From Streptomyces californicus (lineage in GTDB: Bacteria; Actinomycetota; Actinomycetes; Streptomycetales; Streptomycetaceae), in the NCBI RefSeq assembly GCF_000717645.1, contig NZ_JNZZ01000005.1, positions 62,001-126,000 on the forward strand: a stretch of DNA of 64,000 bases, in the 5' to 3' direction. The translations under genes were made by a program, and so were the position numbers. Under the pieces are notes generated by a model. That model ran no database searches and was not told the DNA's origin. It saw only the letters and a list, made by a program, of their open reading frames with translations. This document shows, piece after piece, positions 19,301 to 28,323 of the stretch (the stretch's first letter is position 1; each line of letters starts with the position of its first letter).

Positions 19301-20117
19301 CTACAACAACTTCCACGGGTCCATCGACGAGGTCGCCGCCTGGCAGCGCGTCCTCTCCCCCGAGGAGGTGGCCACGGAGGCGCGGACCCTGTCGCCCGGC
19401 ACCGGACAGGCGGACGTCGAACTCGTCGCGCACTGGGACGCCGCCGGAGCGTCCGGCGCCGCTCTCACCGACCGCACCACCGGCTACGGGCGTGACCTCG
19501 CGCTCGGCGGCGGGGCGGCTCTGGACGGACGCTCCCTGGTGCTCGACGGCAAGGACGACGCGGCGGCCACCGCGGGCCCGGTCGTCGACGAGTCCGGGTC
19601 CTTCACGGTCACCGCCGCCGTCGAACTGGACCAGGAGGCCCTGGCGGCCAAGGAGATCGGATACATCGGACAGGTCGCCGGACAGCGCACGGCCAACGGC
19701 TCCTCCTGGGGCCTCTGGTTCAAGCTGACCGGCAAGGAGACCCGCTTCGACGACGACGGGAACGAGTACACGGCCCCGGTCGGGCTGTGGCACTTCGGCC
19801 GGGTCGGCGCCACCGGGGCGGGCGACTGGGTCAGTTCGGACGAAGTGGCGGAGCTGGGCAGCCCGGTGAGGCTCACCGGAGTCTTCGACGCCCTCGACGA
19901 GACGAACGGGCCGGTGGTCCGGCTCCACGTCGGACTGAAGCAGAACGACGCCGACCGGACCTGGACGTCGGCCGTCGGCGCGGGCGACTTCACCGTCGGC
20001 AAGGGCTACAGCACCACGGCGTGGGGGCACCACCTGCCCGCCCGGGTGGACGACGTCCGCCTCTGGGCCGGAGCGATGTCCGACGTGGACCAGATCGCCG
20101 AAGTCGTCGGCGACTGA
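16377..20117 (+). CDS. secreted LamG-domain (jelly-roll) protein
   Basis: Large exported protein (about 1246 residues) with a basic N-terminus and hydrophobic signal segment ending near AQARGAEA. The first half has an unassigned beta-rich region, a Pro/Ala linker (about 240-310) and a Cys-containing module (GKCGTWGVYYCGPGY). Two concanavalin-like LamG domains follow at about 773-995 (GPVGRWRFDEASG...) and 1018-1240 (ELVAHWDAAGASG...). LamG domains bind glycans or proteins. Such proteins are often encoded next to YD-repeat RHS toxins in Streptomyces, as here, so it may help present or display the toxin (inference). The start is uncertain: GTG at 16377 is used; 16368 or a TTG at 16344 are possible. 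Confidence 0.82.
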   Translation: MEFGSDIRRTRRRSGGVASLLALALLLVMPVPQARGAEAAENPPASTEEERALDRARDSGTRTEVESRRTEYATVYANPDGATFTLEQSVVPVRVAKAAGGWQAPDATLERRSDGTVGPKAAAVSIALSGGGDDALARIEKSGRSLRFTWPQKLPTPRIDGASAVYADVLPDVDLKVTATVESFQQVLVVRTPEAAADPRLKKLTLGMETSGLDVRKGGSGNLAAVDGDGQTVFRSPPAQMWDSAGAAAPASAPRRATGATAPRSPVTSADPATGASAKSGAPASPAPEKPADPAESSPSGQGAEPGQGDNVERVDVQVTEDSLTLVPDAGMLKGTPPAAFPLFIDPPVTWGGSERILLRSDGYESYGWGNGDDNQGKGVGKCGTWGVYYCGPGYTQRLYFEFSPAELKGKNVLHAAFRVTEPWAFQCDPRVVDLVRTNNISSSTTWSSRPANLDLMVDRSVSAGRGSACDPDSPDAPITFEDSPSESNENLTPTVKSFAAGKFSRLTLMLKAHDEGDTAAWKRFKNDAVLIVKYVGLPALPTATGFVTGNGVVCSRDADAPSVIADPGPLVTGKPMAAPGGTSQANLRIRWRTEKLSGSTWSVAHTDLDGPTSGYVGSGAAQNRRLPTLAEGVQYRLKALTLSYDEAGDNRLNTGYTSPCYFTVDRSRPKSPVITPASGSPYTLCTAVCLPGGGPGVKGKFTFAPASGDTNVAYQYRQANKGTWSAEIKGSTVSVDITPPATGTYQLEVRAKDTVTWGASQIVSFLVKAGEGPVGRWRFDEASGAAVDSSTTVPANQENATLNGGAVRDGLGRRGELRHGPDGTPLATPRTDTGLRLNGTTAYASTSAPVLETRSAYTVASWVRMEDRKTEGVVLSQDGATYSPFLLWYENTYDSWCFGTKAQEADDGKAYLGVCGRQPAVPNAWTHLAGSYDPATKTLVLYVNGQRQASRTVEGAWAAPGGLQIGRYKWAGKYYNNFHGSIDEVAAWQRVLSPEEVATEARTLSPGTGQADVELVAHWDAAGASGAALTDRTTGYGRDLALGGGAALDGRSLVLDGKDDAAATAGPVVDESGSFTVTAAVELDQEALAAKEIGYIGQVAGQRTANGSSWGLWFKLTGKETRFDDDGNEYTAPVGLWHFGRVGATGAGDWVSSDEVAELGSPVRLTGVFDALDETNGPVVRLHVGLKQNDADRTWTSAVGAGDFTVGKGYSTTAWGHHLPARVDDVRLWAGAMSDVDQIAEVVGD

Positions 20118-20124
20118 CCGCACC

Positions 20125-20154
20125 GGGCCGGCCGCCGGATCCGGCGGCCGGCCC
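20125..20154 (+). terminator. hairpin between LamG and RHS genes
   Basis: Perfect 14-bp inverted repeat (GGGCCGGCCGCCGG at 20125-20138, its complement at 20141-20154) with a 2-base loop, 8 bp after the LamG stop. It looks like a terminator or attenuator, so the RHS gene may be made in smaller amounts or from its own promoter. Confidence 0.7.
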
Positions 20155-20210
20155 CACCCGGTTCGAGGACCGGCTGTCAATCATTCGTGACCTGTGGGGG
20201 TGGTTCCGCC

Positions 20211-23200
20211 ATGCGCGGAAAGTCGAAAGCGTTCCAACGGAGACCCCGGAGGGCGGCTCTCTTCCGGAGAGCGCCCGGGGGACCGGGCCGTACGGGAGCA
20301 CGCACCTCCGTGGTGCTCGCCCTCGCCGTCGTCCTCGCCGTTCCGGTCGGCCTGACCCCGGTGGCGCAGGCTGCCGGCGGGCCCGGCCGCCCCGGCGTAC
20401 CGAAGCAGCGGTCCAGCGAGGTCGAGGCCGTGCCGGCGGACGGCGCCGCCGCCGCGCGGCGGACCGCGGTCCGCTCCGCCGCGCGCAACGCCGCCGAGAC
20501 GGGGCGGGCGGCGAGCGAGCGCGCCGCCTCCCGCTGGCCGGCCGCCGGGGCCGCCGAGGTCGTGGCCGCCCCGGCCGGGAAGGGCACGCCCACCCGCGTC
20601 GGCCGGGTACCCGTCACCGTCGAGCGAGTGGGCCGCGCGGCCGGCCCGGCCGCCGTGGACGTGCGTGTCCTGGACCGGAAGGCCGCAGCGGCGGCCGGCG
20701 TACGCGGCGTGCTCCTCACCGCGCGCGGCGACCGGTCCGGCACCGCCGAACTGACCGTCGACTACGCCTCCTTCGCCTCCGTGATCGGCGGCGACTGGGC
20801 GGGACGGCTGAGCCTCACCCGGCTGCCGGCCTGCGCCCTCACCACCCCCGGAGCGGCCGGCTGCCAGGACGCCAGCCCGCTCGACACCCGCAACGACGTC
20901 ACGGGGCAGCGGCTGTCGGCGGAGGTCTCCTTCCCGGCCGGCGCGAAGGCGGCGCCCGTCGTCCTGGCCGTCGCCGCTGCCGGCACCGGACAGTCCGCGG
21001 GCGGCGCGGGAGACTTCTCCGCCACCCCGCTCGCCTCCTCCTCGACCTGGAAGGCGGGCGGCTCGTCCGGCTCGTTCACCTGGTCCTACCCGATGGACGG
21101 ACCGGCGCCCTCCGCCGGACCTCAGCCCTCCCTGGACCTCTCCTACGACTCCGGGTCCGTCGACGGCCGCAACTCCTCGACGAACAACCAGGGCACCGAC
21201 GTCGGCGAGGGCTTCGGGCTCTCCGCGGTGTCGTACATCGACCGGCAGTACGGCTCGTGCGCCAAGGACGGCCACAGCAAGCAGTACGACCTGTGCTGGA
21301 AGTACGACAACGCCTCCCTCGTCCTCAACGGCAAGGCGTCCGAACTGGTCAAGGACGACACCACCGGCGCCTGGCGGCTGAGCGACGACGACGCCTCCAA
21401 GGTCGTCCACCGCACCGGCGCGGACAACGGCGACGACAACGGCGAGAGCTGGACCGTCACCACCGGTGACGGGACGACCTACCACTTCGGGCTCGACAAG
21501 CTGCCCGGGGCGGGCGCGCAGCGGACCAACTCGGCCTGGACCGTGCCGGTGTTCGGCGACGACGAGGACGAGCCCGGCCACAAGAACGGCGACACCTTCG
21601 CCGAGCGCTCCCTGAACCAGGCGTGGCGGTGGAACCTCGACCTCGTCGAGGACGTGCACGGCAACGCCATGACGTACTGGTACACCAAGGAGGACAACCA
21701 CTACCGGAAGAACAAGCAGGACAAGGCCGACACGTCCTACATCCGCGGCGGCCACCTCGACAGGATCCTCTACGGACAGCGGAGCGACACCCTCTTCACC
21801 GCCACGGCCCCGTACCGGGTCGGCTTCGGCCACGCCGAGCGGTGCACGGCCTCCGACTGCGAGAAGCTGACGGAGAGCACCGCCAAGAACTGGCCGGACG
21901 TCCCCTTCGACGCGATCTGCGCACGCGGCGCGGACAAGGAGAAGTGCCTGGCGGAGAGCCCGTCGTTCTTCTCCCGCAAGCTCCTGACGAAGATCACGAC
22001 CGAGGTGCAGGCGAAGACCGGCGGCGGTTACGACCCCGTGGACTCCTGGGCCTTCGACCAGACCTACCTGGACGGCGGTGACATCGGGGACTCCTCCGAC
22101 CAGACCCTCGTCCTCCGGAGCGTCCGCAGGACCGGCCACACCGGAACGGCCATCACCCTGGACCCGGTGGACTTCACCTACCACACGCGCCCCAACCGGG
22201 TGGAGGGCGGGACCCAGCCCGGCGGCGGCAACATCCTCCCGCTCACCCGCCCCCGCCTGAACACCGTCACCACGGAGACCGGCGCGCTCACCACCGTGAC
22301 CTACAGCGCCCCGGAGTGCGTCCGCGGCAGCCGGATGCCGGCGGCCGAGGACGACAACGCGCTGTCGTGCTACCCGCTCTACTGGAACGTCAACGGCGCG
22401 ACGGACGCCAGCCTGGACTGGTACCACAAGTACCGGGTCCTGGCGGTGACCCTCGGGGACCCCGCCGGCCACGGCGAGACCGTCGAGCACGCCTACGCGT
22501 ACGAGAAGCCGGCCTGGCGCTACAACACCAGCCCGTTCGTCCCCTCCGACGAGCGCACCTGGTCGAACTGGCGCGGCTACCAGAAGGTCACCACGCTCAC
22601 CGGCGCCGCGACGGGGACGCGGAGCAGGACCGTGTCCACGTACCTCCAGGGCATGCACAAGGACCCCCGCAAGGCGGGCGGCACCCGGACCGTCAGCGTT
22701 CCCGGTCTCGACGTCGCGGGCCTCGACGTGCCCGACGTCACCGACGCCGAGCAGTACGCCGGGTTCGCCCGGCAGACCGTCACGTACGACGGGAACACCC
22801 CCGTCACCGTGACCGTGAACGACCCCTGGTCCGCCCGGACCGCCACCCAGCACAAATCGTTCGCCGACACCGAGGCGTACTACGTCCGCACCGGGAAGGC
22901 CACCACCCACACCTACCTCACGCGCTCGCAGACCTGGCGTTCCACCAGCACCTCCACCACGTACGACTCCTACGGCATGCCCGAGCGCGTCGACAGCACC
23001 GGCGACCTGGCCAGGACCGGGGACGAGACGTGCACCAGGACCTGGTACGCGCGCAACGACGCCGTGGGCCTCACCGACCTCACCTCCCGTGTCCGCGTCG
23101 TCGGACGCTCCTGCGCGACGGGTGAGACGGCGCTCTCGCTGCCCGCCTCCTCCGCCACCCGCGGAGACGTGCTGGCCGACACGGCCACGGTCTACGACGC

Positions 23201-26200
23201 ACCGGGGGCCACGGCCACCGGCTGGACGCCCGCCCAGGAGCCCACCCGCGGCACGGAGACCTGGACCGGACGGGCCACCGGATACCCGGCGGCCGCGACG
23301 GGCGGCGAACGGGCGCCCAAGGGCTGGCAGCTCTCCACCCGCTCGACCTACGACGCGCTCGGCCGCGCGCTGAGCGTGACGGACGCCGCCGGCAAGCCCA
23401 CCTCGACCGTCTACGCGCCCACCGGGGCCGGCGTCCCCACCCGCAACACGGTCACCAACGCCAAGGGGCACCGCACCATCAGCGTGCTGGACGGCGTGCG
23501 CGGTCTGGTGGTCCAGAAGTACGACGCCAACAACCGCAAGACCGAACAGACCCACGACGCCCTCGGCCGGCTCCGCCAGGTCTGGCTGCCCGACCGGAAC
23601 GCCGCCGCCGGCCAGAGCGCCAGCATCGGCCACACCTATACGCTCCAGCGCGGCAAGGCGCCCGCCGTCGGGACGTCGGTCATCAAGTCGTCGACGACGG
23701 TGAGCACGTCGTACGAGATCTTCGACTCGCTGCTGCGGCCCCTGCAGAAACAGACACCCACCCCGCTCGGCGGCCGGGTCCTCACCGACACCCGCTACGA
23801 CTCGCGCGGTCTCGCGCGGCAGACGCTGAGCGAGATCTACGACTCCACGTCCGCTCCCAACTCCACGTACACACGCGGTGAGTCCGGTGGCGCGCCGAAA
23901 CAGAACGACCTCATCCACGACGGTGCGGGACGGGAGACCAGCAACACTTTCGCCGTCTTCGGCGTCGACCGGTGGACCACGTACAAGAGCTACACCGGCG
24001 ACTCCACGGCCACCAGCGCCCCCGAAGGCGGCCGGGCCACCCGCGAGATCACCGACGCCCTCGGGCGGACCGCCCAACGCCGTGAGTACGCCTCGCCCCA
24101 GCCGGCCGACAGCGAGTACACCAAGGAGGCCGGGGCCGCGTACACGACGACCCGGTTCGGCTACACCCTCGACGGGAAGGAGACCTCGATCACCGGCCCG
24201 GACAACAGCAGGTGGACCTACACCTACGACCTGTTCGGCCGCCGGACCGCCTCGACGGACCCGGACAAGGGGGCGTCCTCGACCGGCTACACCGCCGCCG
24301 ACCGGCCGGACTGGACCGAGGACGCGGAGGGGCGCAAGCTCCTCTACGGCTACGACGACCTGGGCCGCACGACCGACCTGTGGTCCGGCGCCCGCACCGA
24401 TGCGAACAAGCTCGCCCACTGGACCTTCGACACCCTGCTCAAGGGCCAGTTGACGAGCTCCGTCCGCTACGACGGCGGCGCCGTCCCCACCGGCAGGGCG
24501 TACACGAAGGCCGTGACCGCCTACGACAGCCGGTACCGCGCCACCGCCTCCCGGATCACCCTCGACGCCGGGGAACCGCTCGTCGTCTCGGGCGCCGCCG
24601 AGAGCAGCTACGACTTCGAGACCGCGTACAACCTCGACGGCACCGTGCAGTACACCAACGAACCGGCCGTGGCAGGACTCCCGGCGGAGCGCGTGGCGTA
24701 CACCTACACGTCCACCGGCCAGACCGCCTCGGTGTCCTCCGGCGCCTCCGGCTACCTGCACAGCGCCGCGTACGACGTGCTCGGCCGCCCGCAGCAGTTC
24801 ACCCTCGCGGTGTCGGGGGCGGCGGAGGCGAGGAAGACCTACCTCAACAACGAGTACGACCAGGGCACCGGACGGGTCACCCGCTCCTACGTCACGACCC
24901 CGCAGACGGCGCCGTACAAACCGCAGGACCTCTCCTACACCTACGACCAGGCGGGCAACGTCACCCGCATCACCGACACCCCCAACCCGGACGCGGTCCT
25001 CAAGGGCGAGACGCAGTGCTTCGGGTACGACGGGTACAGCCGGCTGAAGGAGGCCCGGACCTCGGCCACGGCCGACTGCTCCGGCACCACACCCGCCGGA
25101 CCGGCCCCGTACCGCACGGCGTACACGTACGACGAGGGCGGACAGCGCCGCACCGAGACCCAGTACGACGTCAACGGCGCCGGGACCACCAGCACCTACT
25201 GCTACACCGACGCCGCCCGCCCCCACGCCCTGACGGCGACCACGAAGGCGACCGGCGAGAAGCCGTGCGACGCGGTCGCTCCCGCGTACGTCCACGACAG
25301 GACCGGCAACGTCACCAAGCGCCCGGGACCGACGGCGGGCCAGAGCCTGCTGTGGGACGCGGAGGGGCGGCTCTCCCGGCTCACCGAGGGCAGCCGCAGA
25401 ACCGACTACGTCTACGACGCCGACGGAACCCTGCTCATCCGCCGCGCCACGGGCGACGGGGAGAGCGTGCTGTACCTGGGCGGCACGGAGATCCACCTGC
25501 GGGCCACCGGCTCCACGCGCAAGACCTGGGGCACCCGCTCCTACCGGGCGGGCGAGGAGGTCGTCGCGGTCCGCACCAACGAGTCCGGAAGCCAGCGCGT
25601 CACCTTCCTCGCCGGTGACCGGCACGGCACCTCCAGCCTCGCGATCGACGCCACCACGCAGGCGGTGATCCGGCGCTACACGACGCCGTTCGGCGCCCCG
25701 CGCGGCACCGGCCCCGGCAACTGGCCCGACGACAAGAGGTTCCTCGGCAAGCCGACGGACCCGGGGACGGGCCTCACCCACATCGGGGCCCGCCAGTTCG
25801 ACGCCCTGCTGGGACGGTTCCTCAGCGTCGACCCGCTGCTGGAGAGCGACAAGCACCAGTCGCTGAACGGCTACTCCTACGCGGAGAACAACCCGGTGAC
25901 CCTGTCCGACCCGACCGGCCTCGGCTCGTTCACCTGCTCCAAGAACTGCTCGCCCGATGTGATCGCCGCCGAGGAGACCGTCTCCCCGCCGGTGGTGGGC
26001 GCGAGCGGCCAGGGCGGCACGAGCGGGCCGATCAAGTCCAAGGGCAAGAACGTGTCCGGCAACACCTGCGGCCCGCAGTGCCGGGCGGCCGCGCTCTACG
26101 AGCAGCAGCGCCTGCTGGCCCTCCGCCAGACCCGCGCCGACCAGATCCGGATGATGATGCTCGGCACCCCGCCCCCGCAGGCCAAGCTCCTGCCCCTCGT

Positions 26201-26672
26201 GGACATGACGGGCTGCAACAAGGAGTGCCAGGCGGAGTTCCTGCGCCTGCACATCGCGAACATGCCGGCCGGCGGTGGTGGCGGTTCGAAGGGCCCCGAT
26301 CCGATTGAGTGGCTGAACCGGGAGGTCAAGAGGCTGGAGAGCGATGCGCTCGGAGAGCTGTACGAGTACAGTGCGCGTCTCACGGGTGGCTCGTGCAAGA
26401 ACAACGGGGCCGATCTGACTGTCTGCACAGAGGGGTGGATGCCCCTGTCGGCCAGAGGCGGAACCACAGTGGGGGACACGTACACCACCAAGCCGGGTAC
26501 GCCCGAGTTCGTCTCCGACAAGCGCCTCAAGCACGAGCGGAAGCACGTCAAGCAGTGGGAGGAGCACGGAGCCGACTTCATCACCGAATACTTCATGGAA
26601 GGTACGAACCCATGCGGGAACAAGTACGAGGAGCAGGCGGACTACGTCGACGGGGGCTACTACTGCCCATGA
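20211..26672 (+). CDS. RHS/YD-repeat polymorphic toxin with C-terminal HExxH domain
   Basis: A 2153-residue secreted RHS protein. A long arginine-rich signal segment (VVLALAVVLAVPVGLTPVAQA) is followed by an N-terminal shell region, then many YD repeats (YDALGR, YDLFGRRT, YTYDQAGN and similar) from about 1040 to 1850, and the RHS core box GRFLSVDPLL...YAENNPVTLSDPTGL ending near 1904. In this family the shell encapsulates a variable C-terminal toxin released by cleavage after the core. The tip here (about 1905-2153) ends in a HERKH motif at 2108-2112 and an EEQAD motif at 2140, the pattern of a zincin metallopeptidase, so the toxin may be a protease. The ATG at 20211 is preceded by GGGGGTGG. 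The next gene overlaps by 4 bp. Confidence 0.92.
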   Translation: MRGKSKAFQRRPRRAALFRRAPGGPGRTGARTSVVLALAVVLAVPVGLTPVAQAAGGPGRPGVPKQRSSEVEAVPADGAAAARRTAVRSAARNAAETGRAASERAASRWPAAGAAEVVAAPAGKGTPTRVGRVPVTVERVGRAAGPAAVDVRVLDRKAAAAAGVRGVLLTARGDRSGTAELTVDYASFASVIGGDWAGRLSLTRLPACALTTPGAAGCQDASPLDTRNDVTGQRLSAEVSFPAGAKAAPVVLAVAAAGTGQSAGGAGDFSATPLASSSTWKAGGSSGSFTWSYPMDGPAPSAGPQPSLDLSYDSGSVDGRNSSTNNQGTDVGEGFGLSAVSYIDRQYGSCAKDGHSKQYDLCWKYDNASLVLNGKASELVKDDTTGAWRLSDDDASKVVHRTGADNGDDNGESWTVTTGDGTTYHFGLDKLPGAGAQRTNSAWTVPVFGDDEDEPGHKNGDTFAERSLNQAWRWNLDLVEDVHGNAMTYWYTKEDNHYRKNKQDKADTSYIRGGHLDRILYGQRSDTLFTATAPYRVGFGHAERCTASDCEKLTESTAKNWPDVPFDAICARGADKEKCLAESPSFFSRKLLTKITTEVQAKTGGGYDPVDSWAFDQTYLDGGDIGDSSDQTLVLRSVRRTGHTGTAITLDPVDFTYHTRPNRVEGGTQPGGGNILPLTRPRLNTVTTETGALTTVTYSAPECVRGSRMPAAEDDNALSCYPLYWNVNGATDASLDWYHKYRVLAVTLGDPAGHGETVEHAYAYEKPAWRYNTSPFVPSDERTWSNWRGYQKVTTLTGAATGTRSRTVSTYLQGMHKDPRKAGGTRTVSVPGLDVAGLDVPDVTDAEQYAGFARQTVTYDGNTPVTVTVNDPWSARTATQHKSFADTEAYYVRTGKATTHTYLTRSQTWRSTSTSTTYDSYGMPERVDSTGDLARTGDETCTRTWYARNDAVGLTDLTSRVRVVGRSCATGETALSLPASSATRGDVLADTATVYDAPGATATGWTPAQEPTRGTETWTGRATGYPAAATGGERAPKGWQLSTRSTYDALGRALSVTDAAGKPTSTVYAPTGAGVPTRNTVTNAKGHRTISVLDGVRGLVVQKYDANNRKTEQTHDALGRLRQVWLPDRNAAAGQSASIGHTYTLQRGKAPAVGTSVIKSSTTVSTSYEIFDSLLRPLQKQTPTPLGGRVLTDTRYDSRGLARQTLSEIYDSTSAPNSTYTRGESGGAPKQNDLIHDGAGRETSNTFAVFGVDRWTTYKSYTGDSTATSAPEGGRATREITDALGRTAQRREYASPQPADSEYTKEAGAAYTTTRFGYTLDGKETSITGPDNSRWTYTYDLFGRRTASTDPDKGASSTGYTAADRPDWTEDAEGRKLLYGYDDLGRTTDLWSGARTDANKLAHWTFDTLLKGQLTSSVRYDGGAVPTGRAYTKAVTAYDSRYRATASRITLDAGEPLVVSGAAESSYDFETAYNLDGTVQYTNEPAVAGLPAERVAYTYTSTGQTASVSSGASGYLHSAAYDVLGRPQQFTLAVSGAAEARKTYLNNEYDQGTGRVTRSYVTTPQTAPYKPQDLSYTYDQAGNVTRITDTPNPDAVLKGETQCFGYDGYSRLKEARTSATADCSGTTPAGPAPYRTAYTYDEGGQRRTETQYDVNGAGTTSTYCYTDAARPHALTATTKATGEKPCDAVAPAYVHDRTGNVTKRPGPTAGQSLLWDAEGRLSRLTEGSRRTDYVYDADGTLLIRRATGDGESVLYLGGTEIHLRATGSTRKTWGTRSYRAGEEVVAVRTNESGSQRVTFLAGDRHGTSSLAIDATTQAVIRRYTTPFGAPRGTGPGNWPDDKRFLGKPTDPGTGLTHIGARQFDALLGRFLSVDPLLESDKHQSLNGYSYAENNPVTLSDPTGLGSFTCSKNCSPDVIAAEETVSPPVVGASGQGGTSGPIKSKGKNVSGNTCGPQCRAAALYEQQRLLALRQTRADQIRMMMLGTPPPQAKLLPLVDMTGCNKECQAEFLRLHIANMPAGGGGGSKGPDPIEWLNREVKRLESDALGELYEYSARLTGGSCKNNGADLTVCTEGWMPLSARGGTTVGDTYTTKPGTPEFVSDKRLKHERKHVKQWEEHGADFITEYFMEGTNPCGNKYEEQADYVDGGYYCP

Positions 26673-27187
26673 CGTCCACGTACCTGTTCCCCGCCCTGCT
26701 TGTCGGCGTGACGCTGGCCGCTCTCACGTCGTGCATCCCGCCCAACAGCCCGATCGCCTACGCGGGTTTCCGCATGACGGGTGGTGACCTGGTCGTGGCC
26801 ATGCCGCTGTGCTCCGGCGAGACGGTCGAGAGCGCGAAGATCGCCGTCCCGAGCAAGGACGAGGAGAAGGGCGGCTTCGAGACGCTCTGGAGCGCTCGGG
26901 GGCCCCGGACGGCCGAGGCGCGGGGCGGGATCTTCCAGGTGAACAGTCCGCGCAGCTTCGCCGAGGTGACCAAGGATCTGTCCGGCGCCCTGCCGGACGA
27001 GTTCTACGTCGACACGAGACAGGTGAGGAAGGACAGGACCGTGAACGGATCGGGGTATGTCGATCTCGCCGAACTCGAATCGGTCGATCTGGCGGACGGG
27101 GAGTTCGTCACGCATGAGGGCAAGGTCATGACCCGCGCCGAGATCAACGCCCAACTCCCCTGCAACAAGAAGGACAAGCAGAAGTGA
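26669..27187 (+). CDS. putative lipoprotein, candidate immunity protein
   Basis: A 172-residue protein I do not recognise. It begins with a hydrophobic segment and a lipobox (ALTSC, Cys about 20), so it should be a lipoprotein outside the membrane. The rest has no membrane helix and no named motif; it ends in a Lys-rich tail. The ATG overlaps the RHS toxin stop (ATGA), so production is tied to the toxin. That place is where immunity genes of polymorphic toxins sit, and a cell-surface location would suit protection against an exported toxin. The immunity role is inferred from position. Its codon third positions are less GC-rich than in neighbouring core genes, like the toxin tip. Confidence 0.78.
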   Translation: MTSTYLFPALLVGVTLAALTSCIPPNSPIAYAGFRMTGGDLVVAMPLCSGETVESAKIAVPSKDEEKGGFETLWSARGPRTAEARGGIFQVNSPRSFAEVTKDLSGALPDEFYVDTRQVRKDRTVNGSGYVDLAELESVDLADGEFVTHEGKVMTRAEINAQLPCNKKDKQK

Positions 27188-27200
27188 CCGTCACACCGTG

Positions 27201-27249
27201 ACGCGGAAGGGGCGCTCCACCGGATTCCGGTGGAGCGCCCCTTCCGCGT
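27201..27249. terminator. bidirectional terminator
   Basis: Near-perfect inverted repeat of about 23 bp per arm (ACGCGGAAGGGGCGCTCCAC and on, with its complement) around a short loop. It separates the rightward RHS/lipoprotein genes from the convergent MscS gene. Confidence 0.9.
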
Positions 27250-27255
27250 CGGCCG

Positions 27256-28323
27256 CTACTTGTTCAGGTTCGTCGGCGGCGGGATCGGAGTGGTCGCCAG
27301 GGACTGCGGGGAGGTCGCCGAGGCGTAGGCGGAGGGGGCCGCCATCGCCGCCGTCGGGTCCGCGGCGGACTCGCCGTCCAGGCCGTGCGGGATCGCGCCG
27401 ATCATGCGGATGCCGGCCTCGTCCAGCGCCTGCTTGATCCGCCAGCGCAGCTCCCGCTCCACGCCGATCGACTTGCCCGGCATCGTCTTCGCGGTCACCC
27501 GGACCGTCATCGAGTCCAGCAGAACGGCGTCCAGGCCCAGCACCTCGACCGGTCCCCACAGCCGCTCGGACCAGGGCTCCTCCTTGGTCATCGCGTCGGC
27601 GGCCGCGGTGATCGCCTTGCGGACCTGCTCCAGGTCCTCGGTCGGGCGCACGGTGACGTCGACCCCGGCCGTGGACCAGCCCTGGCTGAGGTTGCCGATC
27701 CGCTTCACCTCGCCGTTGCGGACGTACCAGATCTCGCCGTTGTCGCCGCGCAGCTTGGTGACGCGCAGCCCCACCTCGATGACCTCGCCCGAGGCCACCC
27801 CCGCGTCCACCGTGTCACCGACCCCGTACTGGTCCTCCAGGATCATGAAGACGCCGGAGAGGAAGTCCGTGACCAGGTTGCGCGCGCCGAAGCCGAGCGC
27901 CACACCGGCGACACCGGCCGAGGCGAGCAGCGGGGCCAGATTGATCTTGAAGGCGCCCAGGACCATCAGGGCGGCCGTGCCCATGATCAGGAACGAGGCC
28001 ACCGAACGCAGGACGGAGCCGATGGCCTCCGAGCGCTGGCGTCTGCGTTCCGCGTTCACCAGCAGCCCGCCGAGCGCCGTGCCCTCCACGGCCTGCGCGC
28101 TGCGGTTCATCCGGTCTATGAGGTTGGTCAGGGCGCGCCGGATCAGATAACGCAGCGTGATCGCGACCGCGATGATCAGCAGGATGCGCAGGCCGGTGCT
28201 CAGCCAGGTGGACCAGTTCTCCTCGACCCAGCCCGCGGCGTTCCCGGCCTGTTCGGCGGCTTCGCCCAGCGAGCCGACCGGCTCGGGAGACGGAGATGCG
28301 GCCAAGAGGACGGACAAGGACAC
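27256..28323 (-). CDS. MscS-family mechanosensitive ion channel
   Basis: Small-conductance mechanosensitive channel, which opens under membrane tension and lets solutes out during hypo-osmotic shock. The 355-residue protein has about three TM helices (about 40-60, 108-128, 130-150); the pore helix is the Gly/Ala-rich ASAGVAGVALGFGARNLVTDFLSG, the hallmark of the family, followed by the MscS beta domain (ILEDQYGVGDTVDAG, EVGLRVTKLR, YVRNGEV). The C-terminus is Pro/Ala-rich. It starts with GTG at 28323 and is transcribed alone. Confidence 0.92.
   Translation of the reverse strand: MSLSVLLAASPSPEPVGSLGEAAEQAGNAAGWVEENWSTWLSTGLRILLIIAVAITLRYLIRRALTNLIDRMNRSAQAVEGTALGGLLVNAERRRQRSEAIGSVLRSVASFLIMGTAALMVLGAFKINLAPLLASAGVAGVALGFGARNLVTDFLSGVFMILEDQYGVGDTVDAGVASGEVIEVGLRVTKLRGDNGEIWYVRNGEVKRIGNLSQGWSTAGVDVTVRPTEDLEQVRKAITAAADAMTKEEPWSERLWGPVEVLGLDAVLLDSMTVRVTAKTMPGKSIGVERELRWRIKQALDEAGIRMIGAIPHGLDGESAADPTAAMAAPSAYASATSPQSLATTPIPPPTNLNK

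Noticed and set aside
20181..26567. A 2128-codon open frame on the minus strand opposite the RHS gene
   Set aside because: It mirrors the RHS gene; in very GC-rich sequence the antisense frame of a real gene is often open. No signal, domain or ribosome site supports it, while the plus strand has clear RHS motifs.
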